Source of the DNA: Scylla paramamosain
Lineage: Eukaryota > Arthropoda > Malacostraca > Decapoda > Portunidae
Assembly (NCBI RefSeq): GCF_035594125.1
Contig: NC_087173.1
Location: forward strand, 12,648,255 to 12,712,254
DNA length: 64,000 bases
Reading direction: 5' to 3'
Shown here: in pieces, positions 1 through 12,716 of the stretch
How the letters are laid out: the number at the start of each line of letters is the position of its first letter
How positions within the stretch are numbered: position 1 is the stretch's first letter
The notes under the pieces: generated by a model
Told to the model about the DNA's origin: nothing
Databases searched by the model: none
Seen by the model: only the letters and a program-made list of their open reading frames with translations
Position numbers and translations under genes: made by a program

Positions 1-2208
1 AAGGAGCTGGAAACCTTATGTAAGAGGCAAAATAATACCCTAGCAGAGTCGCTGTTGGGAATTCTTTGGTTCACCCCTTCTTGATACGAAATAAGTAGAG
101 GTTCTTACATGAAACAGACTGAACTTGATACTTGTAGTTAAAGGAACTTGATACCCCTTGCACTTAATGATGATAGATGAACAGTTAGCATCCTGACAGG
201 GTCGCCACTGCCCACTCCAAGGTTCGCCCACCCTTAATATGGGACTGTCAGCTAAGACTGGGAATATAAAGGCGTTGCAGGAAGGGACTGGCTATCCTAT
301 GTACTCAACAGGCAAGCTCACTGAACATAGATCTAAGGAAAGAGAGAGAAAAAAAAATAAATAAAAATAAATAAATAAATAGAACAGGTTGGTAAATTAT
401 CTGGTTAAATGACTCATTAATAAGGGTGGTGGTGGTGGTGGTGAGGCAATGGGGAGTTTTAAAAGAGACAGAGTTATGGACAGGTGCACACAAGCGTCTT
501 TCATGCAGGGAATGCCTCGTGTAGGTCAGCTGGGTCTTTGCTTGTTTCCCTTGTGCTCTTGTGTTTTGGTGTTCCGAACATTTGAAACATTTGAAACATT
601 TATTACTGGCCAAACAAATGTGCTACAGTCATGTCAGGGGTTGGATTGAGGACAGAAATATAAAAAAAAAAGTATATATAGAAATTAATTCCTTGTAAAT
701 ATATTAACTAGAAAATGATACAATATGATGAAACAATATTAATAAGGTAACAATTATACTTATTACAAAATACTAGAATAGATAACAGGAAATTAGTTGA
801 AATATGTGCAGTGTGTCAGACTTGCTGTTGTGACACACTGCGCATGTTCTTAAAGGCTTGGCTCTCTCTTCAGGAATACTTTGAAAAGCCGCACTCAGAG
901 ACGATTTCGTGACCTCATGGTGTTACATATTGGCGATGCTAAATTATCGTTAACCTGTCACACACACACACACACACAAAAAAAAAAATATAAATAAATA
1001 AATAATGAATAAATAAAAAAAATAAGATAAATAAATAAATAAATAAAAAATTGAAAACTGTCATAACTTCAATAGTCGCTGTTAATATTAGTCGATGTAA
1101 AACACTAAAACATCTAAAAATACAAACCAATATCATCCTGTGTGTTCATTGATATTATTATTATTACTTTTTTTTAATTTTTTTATTTCCATGGGTTCCT
1201 TTACTACGAGGGATATAATATTCTCCTCTAACTCCTTTTCTTTCAGGTGCAATATCAGAGGAGAAGGATGGTGGGGGGCGGGGAAAGCCTTACCATTATT
1301 CTGTCCTAATTTTTAGCATGCATATTTATAGTAGTATTACGTAGTTTCAGTAGATATCCTTCCTATAGACCATTATATCCTTGTATTTGTTAATTAATAC
1401 TCCTATCTCTATTTTCTTTCATTCTTTCTTTACAATGCTGCGTCTCTTAATTACTTACAGTGTTGACTTTATCGTACTATTCATCACTGTTTTTTATATG
1501 TTAATTTATGTTACTCCTGCCCTTCCTCCCCTCCCTCCCTCCCTCCCGTCGTTAATGGAAGTGATTAGCGAACAAGCCCTTCCTATCGCTCTTTTCCTCA
1601 TCTGTGCTTCTTGACGTGTTACCGGTGAGTGGCAGGAGAGTGACCGAAGCGCAGGTACATACACACATGCTCAGGTGTCACTCTCAGGTGTGTTTACAAT
1701 TGTACCTACCTGTCTTGTTTTCATCAGGTGTGTTTTCATTAAGGTGACAGGCCAGGCCACGAGAGGCGAGCAAGGTGAATGAACTGCTCTTGTCTTTTTA
1801 CTTATTTATTTATATATTTTATCTTATTTTATTTATTATTTATTATTATTATTTATTTTTTTTTTTTTTGTGTGTTTTGCTTACTTTCGTTTGAGTTTCC
1901 TTTTGAGGTTTATTTTGTTTTGTTAAATTTTTTTTTGTGGTTACATTTCATTGTTTTACTTAGTGCATCTTATAATTTTTCTTTTCTTTTTCCATTTCCA
2001 GTATGCTATTGTTTATATATATTGTTTGCCATTTTTCCTTCTTATCCCTTCCTCACTGTTGCTCACAATTTGTACTGCAGGGAAGAAAGGAAGTAAGGAG
2101 TTAATAATCTCTCGTCTGCTTATTTATGTCCCTACTTCTTTTCTGGGTTGCTTCCGTCAGGGGTCACCAGAGAGAAGCAGCCTCCAACGCCCGGTCTTCT
2201 GCCCTTCC
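1..2208. other. AT-rich non-coding stretch
   Basis: No gene is recognised here. The open frames are short and low in complexity. The stretch holds a (GGT)n patch near 425-443, a short (CA)n at 959-978, several T-runs and A-runs, a hairpin at 804-845 (listed separately) and a cluster of AGGTGTG-like motifs at about 1620-1760. It runs directly into the 14-bp minisatellite. Confidence 0.6.
804..845. other. 15-bp perfect-stem hairpin
   Basis: Bases 804-818 pair with 831-845, with one G-T wobble, around a 12-nt loop. The core arms are GCAGTGTGTCA and TGACACACTGC. It stands alone in AT-rich sequence. It could be a small structured RNA, a cruciform site or the remnant of a short inverted-repeat element; nothing in the sequence decides between these. 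Confidence 0.5.
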
Positions 2209-3192
2209 TTAGTCACACTTCCTCAGTCACACTTCCTCAGTCACACTTCCTCAGTCACACTTCTTCAGTCACACTTCCTCAGTCACACCTCCTCAGTCAC
2301 ACTTCCTCAGTCACACTTCCTCAGTCACACTTCCTCAGTCACACTTCTTCAGTCACACTTCCTCAGTCACACTTCCTCAGTCACACTTCCTCAGTCACAC
2401 TTCCTCAGTCACACCTCCTCAGTCACACTTCCTCAGTCACACTTCCTCAGTCACACCTCCTCAGTCACACTTCCTCAGTCACACTTCCTCAGTCACCCTT
2501 CCTCAGTCACACTTCCTCAGTCACACTTCCTGTCACACTTCCTCAGTCACACTTCTTCAGTCACACTTCTTCAGTAACACTTCCTCAGTCACACTTCCTC
2601 AGTCACACCTCCTCAGTCACACTTCCTCAGTCACACTTCCTCAGTCACACTTCCTCAGTCACACTTCTTCAGTCACACTTCTTCAGTCACACTTCCTCAG
2701 TCACACTTCCTCAGTCACACTTCCTCAGTCACACTTCTTCAGTCACACTTCCTCAGTCACACTTCCTCAGTCACACTTCCTCAGTCACACTTCCTGTCAC
2801 ACTTCCTCAGTCACACTTCTTCAGTCACACTTCTTCAGTCACACTTCCTCAGTCACACTTCCTCAGTCACACTTCCTCAGTCACACTTCCTCAGTCACAC
2901 TTCTTCAGTCACACTTCCTCAGTCACACTTCCTCAGTCACACTTCCTGTCACACTTCCTCAGTCACACTTCCTCAGTCACACTTCTTCAGTCACACTTCC
3001 TCAGTCACACTTCCTCAGTCACACTTCCTCAGTCACACTTCTTCAGTCACACTTCCTCAGTCACACTTCCTCAGTCACACTTCCTCAGTCACACTTCCTC
3101 AGTCACACTTCTTCAGTCACACTTCCTCAGTCACACTTCCTGTCACACTTCCTCAGTCACACTTCTTCAGTCACACTTCCTCAGTCACACTC
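2209..3192 (+). repeat. 14-bp minisatellite, about 70 copies
   Basis: This is a head-to-tail array of TCACACTTCCTCAG, with frequent variants CTTCTTCAG and CACCTCCTCAG. Because 14 is not a multiple of three and the unit contains no plus-strand stop, all three plus frames stay open and give a periodic pseudo-peptide (SVTLPQSHFLSHTS). It should not be annotated as protein. Four shortened 12-bp units (TCACACTTCCTG) start at 2521, 2785, 2937 and 3131. The sequence around them is similar, which points to higher-order duplications inside the array. Confidence 0.95.
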
Positions 3193-3476
3193 AGGTCTTC
3201 TTCCCTTCCTCAGTCACACTCACTACAAGCATGTCTTCTTTCATTACATCAGTAAACATTCACGTATGTCTTTCTCTTTTCACTCCCACCAGTACTCACT
3301 CACTCAGTACTTCACTCACCACCTCCTGCCTGGTACATTCCTCTCCAGCATTCTCCTTCCCACATGTTCCTCGTCTCTCCTCCTGACACGTCCAGACCAC
3401 TTCAGTCTCACCTGTCTAGCTTTGTTCCCAGGCCAGTGTATAATTACTGCTGGCTGTTGCTCGTTCACGTTTTTAT
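3193..3476. other. non-coding flank of the minisatellite
   Basis: Cytosine-rich and thymine-rich sequence with scattered CACTCAC motifs. No gene, intact element or RNA is recognised. Confidence 0.5.
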
Positions 3477-3720
3477 AATGTAGCTAAACAAAAATAATGA
3501 CCATCTTTCTGTATAATATTTCTGCTGTTTTATGTAAGTATTTGCCTTTCATTATTCCCTTACTACTTAACAAAGATGATGTTCTTTTTGTATGATATTC
3601 ATGTTCTTTTGCTGATGTGGTTACCTTTAATTGTACCTGTCCTGCCTGGGGTTATGTTAACAGCTCAGGTGAGAGGACGATTGATTTTTCTTATTTTCTT
3701 TTCATTTCATAATTAAACAA
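3477..3720 (+). repeat. two outlying units of the diverged ~150-bp satellite
   Basis: The order of motifs is the same as in the array at 8780-11420: TAGCTAAA..AATAATGA, then TGTATAATATTT..TTTTATGTA, then TTACCTTTAATTGTACCTG TCCTGCCTG, then AGCTCAGGTGAGAGG. The two units are separated from the main array by the LINE at 3819-5048 and by the KH-domain locus. This suggests one old array later split by insertions. Confidence 0.6.
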
Positions 3721-3818
3721 AATGTATGATTTTTTTTTTTTCGTCTAAGATTTGTTCTATTTTTCTTTTCGTTTTGACCTTCAATTCAAGTTTTCCTTTT
3801 GTTATTTACCAGTGATTA

Positions 3819-5048
<1,230 letters not shown>

Positions 5049-5095
5049 ATATCAATATCGGTATCAATATTGATATCAATACTGATATCAATACT
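5049..5095. repeat. short GATATCAATA tandem repeat
   Basis: About four imperfect copies of an ~12-bp unit (ATCAATATTGAT / ATCAATACTGAT) sit at the truncated 5' end of the LINE. The unit is self-complementary (TATCAATATTGATA), so the patch can also form a small hairpin. Confidence 0.7.
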
Positions 5096-5206
5096 CTCGA
5101 AACTGCAATTCATATTCTGAAAAATCAGGATTCATTGCATCATATTAATGAAATCGTAAATCTCCGACGAGGTGTATAGACTATCATATGTGTCGGTTTT
5201 CTTTGT

Positions 5207-6041
<835 letters not shown>

Positions 6042-6057
6042 ATGAAAATGGAAACCT

Positions 6058-6819
6058 GTGGCTGTGGCGAAGACCCCTGAGGACCCAGACCCCCCTAAGA
6101 GGGACTCAGAGGGCAAGGCGGTGGTGGGCCGCGGTAAGAACAGGCCCAAGAAGGTGAAGGCGCCTAGCCTGCCTGAGGTGAAGGCCGCCATCGAATCTCC
6201 TCGACGCCAGCAGCTCGAGGCGAAGAAAGGAAAGCAGCGGGCTGAGAGAGCCAAGCAGCAGCGTGCGCTGGACAGCGTGCGCCGCTCTTGGCAGGAGGAA
6301 GAGAAGGAGGCCACTCTCGCCGTAGCGCCCCACATGCGGCGCTACATCGTTGGCCCACGCGGCGCCACACTGCGGGAAGTGTGCCAAGAGTTCGCTGGCG
6401 TGCGAGTGAGTGTGCCGCCTCCCTCAGACACCCGCACCGCCACCATCAGGTTGTGCGGACCTGCCCGGCAGGTTCCCGCCGCCCTGGCGCGCCTCGAGGC
6501 CTTGCTGCGGCAGGCCGAGGTGATCGAGGCGCAAGTGGCGGTGACGCCACGCCAGCGGTGCCACGTGGTGGGTCCCGCCGGCGCGACTGTCAGGAGACTA
6601 CTGCAGGAGTTCCCTGACGTGCAGGTGAGAGTGCCGCCAGCAACAGACAAGGTGTCTCGCACCGTGCTGCTGCGCGGCCCGCGCACCCAGGTGGCCGGCG
6701 CGGAGGCATTTGTCAGGGGGTGTCTGAAGGCCGCTGGCCGCACCGCCCACGCCGCTCACGCTGGCCACCGTCACGCCCACCACGCCCGCCGCCACGCCCA
6801 CAGTCTCGCCCATCATTGA
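6058..6819 (+). CDS. vigilin-like protein with two KH domains, intronless, start damaged
   Basis: An open frame of 253 codons, GC-rich and with coding-like composition unlike its flanks. Residues about 45-85 are a charged, probably coiled-coil segment (RRQQLEAKKGKQRAERAKQQ). KH1 spans about 86-150 (RRYIVGPRGATLREV, GXXG loop GPRG at 99-102). KH2 spans about 158-222 (CHVVGPAGATVRRL, loop GPAG at 172-175). The EEKEATLAV..IVGPRG and VxVPPPSD..RGP patterns resemble adjacent KH modules of vigilin (HDLBP/Dp1), a multi-KH RNA-binding protein associated with ribosomes and the ER. Vigilin normally has about 14 KH domains, so this is a small piece. There is no in-frame ATG before residue 93. The frame opens after a stop at 6043. 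An ATG at 6042 lies one base out of phase, and one A fewer at 6052-6054 would join it. The last 25 residues are His/Ala-rich, while the other frame reads Pro/Thr-rich, so a second shift after KH2 is possible. I read it as a retrocopy or retrogene. Confidence 0.6.
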   Translation: MAVAKTPEDPDPPKRDSEGKAVVGRGKNRPKKVKAPSLPEVKAAIESPRRQQLEAKKGKQRAERAKQQRALDSVRRSWQEEEKEATLAVAPHMRRYIVGPRGATLREVCQEFAGVRVSVPPPSDTRTATIRLCGPARQVPAALARLEALLRQAEVIEAQVAVTPRQRCHVVGPAGATVRRLLQEFPDVQVRVPPATDKVSRTVLLRGPRTQVAGAEAFVRGCLKAAGRTAHAAHAGHRHAHHARRHAHSLAHH

Positions 6820-6829
6820 GGCGCCATTT

Positions 6830-6835
6830 AATAAA
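6830..6835 (+). promoter_or_regulatory. polyadenylation signal AATAAA
   Basis: A canonical AATAAA begins 11 bases after the stop codon of the KH frame (6817-6819). A GT-rich stretch (6870-6895) follows as a plausible downstream element. It fits a transcription unit, or a retrocopy that carried its own signal. Confidence 0.5.
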
Positions 6836-6904
6836 TTAAATTGTCTATTATTGTGCGTCTATTAATATGTGTTTATGTGTGTGTGTGTGTGTGTCCTGAT
6901 AAAT

Positions 6905-7190
6905 ATATATATGTATAGCCATATAGAAGGACATCATAACATTGACAATATTCCAAGTTATGATGAAATATGCATGAATATGTACCCATGACAATATTCC
7001 AAGTCATGATGAAATATGCATGAATATGTACCCATGACAATATTCCAAGTTATGATAAAATGTGTGTGAATATGTACCTATATGACAGCCATGTAGAAGG
7101 CAATCATAATATTGACAATGTTCCAAGTTATGATGAAATATGTGTGAATATGTACCTATATGTATAGCCATGTAGAAGTCATATATATGA
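6905..7190 (+). repeat. ~46-bp tandem repeat with an expanded unit
   Basis: Copies of (A/T)TGACAATATTCCAAG followed by ATGAAATATGCATGAATATG begin near 6942, 6988 and 7034 (46-bp steps). A fourth begins near 7111 after an extra 31 bp containing AGCCATGTAGAAG, a block also present at the left and right edges. Several units carry the palindrome ATGCAT. Confidence 0.8.
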
Positions 7191-7349
7191 ATGCGTGTAT
7201 GTATTGGCATAACTTATATAATATTCAAAGTCATGATTAATTGTCTTACGTGCGTTTGTGTGTGCGTGAGTACGTGCGCGCGTGCATATGTGGATTCTAA
7301 CATGGACGAAAGGAGAAAGTGTGTGTGTGTGTGTGTGTGGAAGAGAAAA

Positions 7350-8605
7350 TAAAAGAAAACGAACAAAAAAAGTCATCAGCGACCAAAAATAAGAATGAAG
7401 AAACTGAAGAAATAAAATCAGAAAATGAACAAAAAAAGTCATCAGCGACCAAAATCAAGAAAGAAGAAATTGAAGGAGAAATAAAATCAGAAAATGAACA
7501 AAAAAAGTCATCAGCGACCAAAATCAGGGATGAAGAAATTGAAGAAGAAATAAAATCAGAAAATGAACAAAAAAAGTCATCAGCGACCAAAATCAAGAAA
7601 GAAGAAATTGAAGAAGAAATAAAATCAGAAAATTAACAAAAAAAAAAAGTTATCAGCGACCAAAGTTAATAATGAAGAAATTAAGAGTAAAGAAATTAAA
7701 ACAATAAAATCCAAAAAAAGGAGGAGGAGGAAAAGAAAAAGCAAAAAATGAAAAAAAAAGTCATCAGCGACCAAAAACAAGAATAAAGAAGAAATAAAAG
7801 CAGAAAATGAAAAAAAAAGTCATCAGCGACCAAAAACAAGAATAAAGAAGAAATAAAAGCAGAAAATGAACAAAAAAAGTCATCAGCGACCAAAAACAAG
7901 AATGAAGAAGAAATGAAAGCAGAAAATGAACAAAAAAGTCATCAGCGACCAAAAGCAAGAAAGAAGAAATTGAAGAAGAAATAAAATCAGAAAATTAACA
8001 AAAAAAAAAAAAAAGTTATCAGTGACCAAAGTTAATAATGAAGAAATTAAGAGTAAAGAAATTAAAACAATAAAATCCGAAAAAAGGAGGAGGAGGAAAA
8101 GAAAAAGCGAAAATGAAAAAAAAGTCATCAGCGACCAAAAACAAGAATAAAGAAGAAATAAAAGCAGAAAATTAAAAAAAAAGTCATCAGCGACCAAAAA
8201 CAAGAATAAAGAAGAAATAAAAGCAGAAAATGAACAAAAAAAGTCATCAGCGACCAAAAACAAGAAAGAAGAAGAAATAAAAGCAGAAAATGAACAAAAA
8301 AAGTCATCAGCGACCAAAATCAAGAAAGAAGAAGAAATAAAAGCAGAAAATGAACAAAAAAAGTCATCAGCGACCAAAAACAAGAAAGAAGAAGAAATAA
8401 AAGCAGAAAATGAACAAAAAAGTCATCAGCGACCAAAAACAAGAATAAAGAAGAAATAAAAGCAGAAAATGAACAAAAAAAGTCATCAGCGACCAAAAGC
8501 AAGAAAGAAGAAGAAATAAAATCAGAAAATGAACAAAAAAGTCATCAGCGACCAAAATCAAGAAAGAAGAAATTGAAAGTAAAGAAGAAACTAAAACAAT
8601 AAAAT
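7350..8605. repeat. 18-copy ~60-bp minisatellite with a 363-bp higher-order duplication
   Basis: The invariant core GT(C/T)ATCAGCGACCAAA starts at 7372, 7438, 7507, 7576, 7649, 7760, 7819, 7879, 7938, 8015, 8124, 8183, 8243, 8303, 8363, 8422, 8482 and 8541. Spacing is 66-69 bp in the first units and 59-60 bp later, with two long spacings (111 and 109 bp). The long-spacing block with AGGAGGAGGAGG at 7620-7740 recurs at 7983-8105, giving a higher-order step of about 363 bp. The plus strand reads a Lys/Glu-rich periodic peptide (SSATKIKKEEIEEEIKSENE) over the first four units only, because 66 and 69 are multiples of three. Confidence 0.95.
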
Positions 8606-8615
8606 AAAAAAAAAA

Positions 8616-8706
8616 AGGAACATAAGAACATAAGAACATAGGAACATAAGAAATAAGGGAAGCTGCAAGAAGCGACCAGGCTTACACGTGGCAGTCCCTC
8701 TATGAA
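8616..8706 (-). mobile_element. LINE family A, 3' tail only
   Basis: Only the last ~90 bp of the family-A LINE are present: three to four AACATAAG units, then GGAAGCTGCAAGAAGC and GGCAGTCCCTCTATGAA. This is an extreme 5' truncation. It joins the end of the 60-bp minisatellite directly. Confidence 0.9.
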
Positions 8707-8979
8707 ATATAATAATATTATATAAATTAATAGCTAATATAAATAAATTAAATAAATAGCTAATATAAATAGGTAAATAATTAATAGCTAAGGTGAGAAG
8801 AAATTTTTTTCTCTGAACTTTTAATTGTGTAGTTTTAAAAATAAATATCATCTTTTTGTATTATAATTTTGCTCTTTTGTCTGTCCATTTACTCTTAACA
8901 TCTGTGGTGCTTAATACCCCACATCTTTTATTTTAATTTTACAAACTTATCATTTCTTACTTTATTTTCACTGTGCAGT

Positions 8980-9108
<129 letters not shown>

Positions 9109-10523
9109 ATTCTGTTTTCGTATGATATTTTTTGTGTTTTATTTATGTATTAATCTTTGAGAGTACAGCAACTCCCACAAGTATGTGTAAAGTGTGGTGC
9201 GAACTGTGGCATAATGAACAGTATGACACCTGCTACCTGGTCGATCTATTGCCCTGGTTATTATATACGGCAACCATCCCTAGTGTGCAGGGCTGCCAAC
9301 TGTTGCCACCGTAATTACCAAACGTGTCAAATAATATCGTCCATTGTGTCAGAATGTTAACCTTTTATTTTTCTTAAAGATAGTTTTGGGAGCCACTGTA
9401 CGTGTCCTGCCTGTGAGTGTTGTTAGTGAGAACAAAGTTATTTTTCCCTTGCTTTTATTGAGTAGCTAAAATGATAATCCTCTTTTCGTATAATACTTTT
9501 GGTCTTTTATGTATTTACCTTTTATTTTTTTTAAAGATAGTTTTGGGAGTTACTTTACCTGTCCTACCTGTGAGTATTGTTAGTGAGAACAAAGTTATTT
9601 TTTCCTTATTTTTTTTATGAGTAGTTAAAATAATAATACTCTTTTCGTATGATACTTTTGGTCTTTTTTTTTATTTATTTACCTTTAATCCTACCAGTCT
9701 TACCTGTGGCTATTAATATTTCAAGTGACAAGGTGATTATTCCTTGTTCTCTTTTTCCATGTAGATTAAAAAGACAGCAATCCTCTTTCGCATAACATTT
9801 TTGTCCTTTTTTTTTTTTTTTAGGTAACTCTAGCTTTAGTTCCACCAGTCATCTTGTCCTTCATCTGTGTTTATTAATAGCTAAGGTGAGAGGAGAGTTA
9901 TTATCCATTACTTTTTATTGAATTGTTAGGAAATAATAATCCTCTATTCTTGTAATATTTCCTGCTTTTCTGTTTATATAATTACCTTTAATTCCACCTG
10001 TCTTACCTGTGGCTATTAATATTTGAGGTGAGAAAGTGATTATTATTCCTTGCTCTCCTTGTTGTGTATTTCCAAAAGACAATAATCCTCTTTACTATAA
10101 CATTTTTTCTTCTTTCTTTATGTATTTACCTTTCATTGAACCTGTCCTCTTCTCTTCTACCTGTGTTTATTGATAGCACAGGTGAGAACAAGGAAATTAC
10201 TCTTTACTGTCTGGGATTTTGTATTTCAATAAGTAATGTTCCTTCTGTGTGATTGTTACTGAGTTATTTGTGTGTTTACCTTTCATCTCACCTGCCTTAC
10301 CTGTGTGTGTTCACTCCTTAGGTGAGAAAGTTATTAGTCTTGGTTCTCCTTTAGTGGCGATGGAAAATATTAATTACCTTGTTCTTGTAATATTATTTAG
10401 TTCAGGTGTTGTATCTACCCTTAGTGTTTATCTCTCATTTACCTTTGCATGTTAATTGCACAGGTGAGACTGATTCTTCTTGTCTCTCTCGCTCTTGGTA
10501 GTGTTGCTAGGAAAGTAATCACC

Positions 10524-10524
<1 letters not shown>

Positions 10525-10580
<56 letters not shown>

Positions 10581-10622
10581 TTGTTGTTGTAGTTGTTATT
10601 ATTATTATTATCATTATTATTA

Positions 10623-10656
<34 letters not shown>

Positions 10657-10658
10657 CA

Positions 10659-10716
<58 letters not shown>

Positions 10717-10717
10717 C

Positions 10718-10749
<32 letters not shown>

Positions 10750-10765
10750 TATTATTATTATTTAG
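10525..10765. repeat. (TTG)n then (TTA)n microsatellites
   Basis: A pure TTG block (10525-10590) is followed by TTA/ATT repeats with single TCA or TTG interruptions (10594-10765). They sit inside one unit of the diverged array, and explain why the anchor step there is more than 350 bp. Confidence 0.97.
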
Positions 10766-11186
10766 TTGTTGTGTGTAAATATTTACCTTTGATGTATCGT
10801 GCCGTACCTGTGTGTACTAATTGTTTAGACGAGAAAGTGATCATAAATTGTTCTCATTTTGTAATTTTGCTGAAATAGTAATCATCTTATTTTTGTGTTA
10901 TTATTTTGTTTTGGTGTTTATCTGTTTACCTTTGACATTTACCTGCTCTGCCTGTGGACATTAATTCCTCAGATTGTTGTTGAAAAGTAATCTCTTTGTT
11001 TTGTATCATTATTATCTAGTCATCATGTTTATCTGTTTGCCTTTAATATTTACCAGTCCTTCCTGTGTACATTAACTTCTCGGTGGGGACAAAACAATCA
11101 TTCCTGACTCTGTAGTGTAGACAGGAACAAAAATCAATCATCCTCCTTTATATAATAATTTTCCTTTCTTATGTCTATGCATCAAC

Positions 11187-11194
<8 letters not shown>

Positions 11195-11227
<33 letters not shown>
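11195..11227. repeat. (CT)n microsatellite
   Basis: A short uninterrupted CT run at the 3' margin of the diverged array. Confidence 0.95.
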
Positions 11228-11229
<2 letters not shown>

Positions 11230-11548
11230 GCTAATTCATTTTTCTACATTTTTATTTATTTTTGTTTATTTTCTCCTTGTCTAACAACATAATTTGTAAT
11301 TCTGTTTTGTGTAATAACTTCCTTTCTTTATTTACGCATCTACTTTGTTTATTCCTTTTCAAGCTTCTTTTTCCTTTATTTTTCTTTCTCCAGTAACATA
11401 ATTAATAATACTCTTTTGTATAAACTTTCTTTTGTTATCTATGTACCAACAACTGTTTTTTTTCCCTTCTTTTATTCTCATTTTTCCTTCTTTTTTTTTT
11501 TTTTTTTTTTCCTCTTCTTTTAACATTTATATTCCTCTTCTCTGTTTA

Positions 11549-11995
11549 GGTGTTTCTGTCCCTCCTTCCCTGTGCTTGTGTCATATAACAGGCGAGGACA
11601 GGATGGCTACAAGTGTTTTTTTTTTTCCTTCTTTTATCCTCATTTTTCCTCCTTTTTCTTTTTATTTCCTCTTCTTTTAACATTTATATTCCTCTTCTCT
11701 GTTTAGCTGTTTCTGTCCCTCGTTCCCTGTGCGTAGTGTAGCAAAGTTCAAAGTTCTCTGTTTTATTCTCATTTGTAGTGTAGCAAAGTTCAAAGTTCTC
11801 TGTTTTATTCTCATTTGTAGTGTAGCAAAGTTCAAAGTTCTGTTTTATTCTCATTTGTAGTGTGGCAAAGTTCAAAGTTCTCTGTTTAGGTGTTTCTGTC
11901 CCTCGTTCCCTGTGTTTGTGTCATACATCAGGCTAGGACAGGATGGCTACAAGTATTCTTTATTCTCATTTGTAGTGTAGCAAAGTTCAGATTTT
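11549..11995. repeat. nested tandem repeat: 42-bp units inside a ~340-bp direct duplication
   Basis: AGTGTAGCAAAGTTCAAAG-containing units start at 11735, 11777, 11819, 11859 and 11974, with steps of 42, 42 and 40 bp for the first four. They sit between two copies of a block that starts AGGTGTTTCTGTCCCT and ends GGACAGGATGGCTACAAGT (11549-11616 and 11888-11955). A third partial copy of the block start lies near 11703. Confidence 0.85.
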
Positions 11996-12716
11996 CTTTT
12001 CTTGTAGCTTTGTTAACACTTTACTGCCAATGACAATGACACTTACTACTTCATCTCTCCATAGACTAACATTTCTTAACCTTTTTTTGCGACCTCAGCT
12101 CCCCTTGCATCTATTCTGGACACTCCCGCGCTCGTTAATTATAATATCTGGTTATATTATTAACTACAGTTGTATTAACAGTTCAAAATAAGGTTAACTT
12201 GATCATATATAAAAGTACACTCCCGATAGTTTGGTGTGCCTTACAAGCAGTATTTACACTGTACCACAACAATATACGTAGCATTTTTCAGTACCCCCTA
12301 AAATTGATCTCAGCACCACATGTTCAGAAACACACACTTCCCTTTACGATTCTGGCTGGGCCACTAAAACATTTGAGACTCGATCACTCATGTTGATGTC
12401 ACTTCGCGCTTTGAAATCACACACTGCGCTTACACTAGACCCTTTGATCTACTTGTCACCGCCACGAACGAATGGAAATGTGTAGCAGTCTGAGAGAATA
12501 ATTTCAAAAGACGTAAACAATGAGGTGCTTGGAACCTTCCGAGGCCTGCTGTTCTATTTCGGCTCTGTGTGTTATTTATCTAAGGTAACCCAAGTGAAGT
12601 GAAACGTGTGTCATTAACAGTCAAATGGTCAAATTGGAGCCATTCAGTGGGTTAGTAGCTCAGGGGGAGAGAAAATGAAACCAAGCAAAGTTTAGACAAC
12701 AGAAATACTTTTTTTG
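11996..12716. other. non-coding; possible old hAT-type remnant
   Basis: No gene is recognised. TTCTTAACCTTTTTTTGCG followed by CCTCAGCTCCCCTTG near 12076-12110 resembles the ends of non-autonomous hAT elements. I could not find a matching opposite end or target duplication, so this remains a weak resemblance. Confidence 0.3.

Noticed and set aside
2148..3386. 412-codon open frame with SHFLSHTS repeats as a secreted or structural repeat protein
   Set aside because: It is the 14-bp minisatellite read in one of three equally open frames. It has no start context, no unique domain, and the other frames are just as long.
7319..7636. Lys/Glu-rich 105-codon coding exon
   Set aside because: It covers only the first four minisatellite units, begins in a GT repeat, and the frame is lost in later units.
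10593..10778. Poly-Leu or poly-Ile small membrane protein
   Set aside because: Pure (TTA)n translation.
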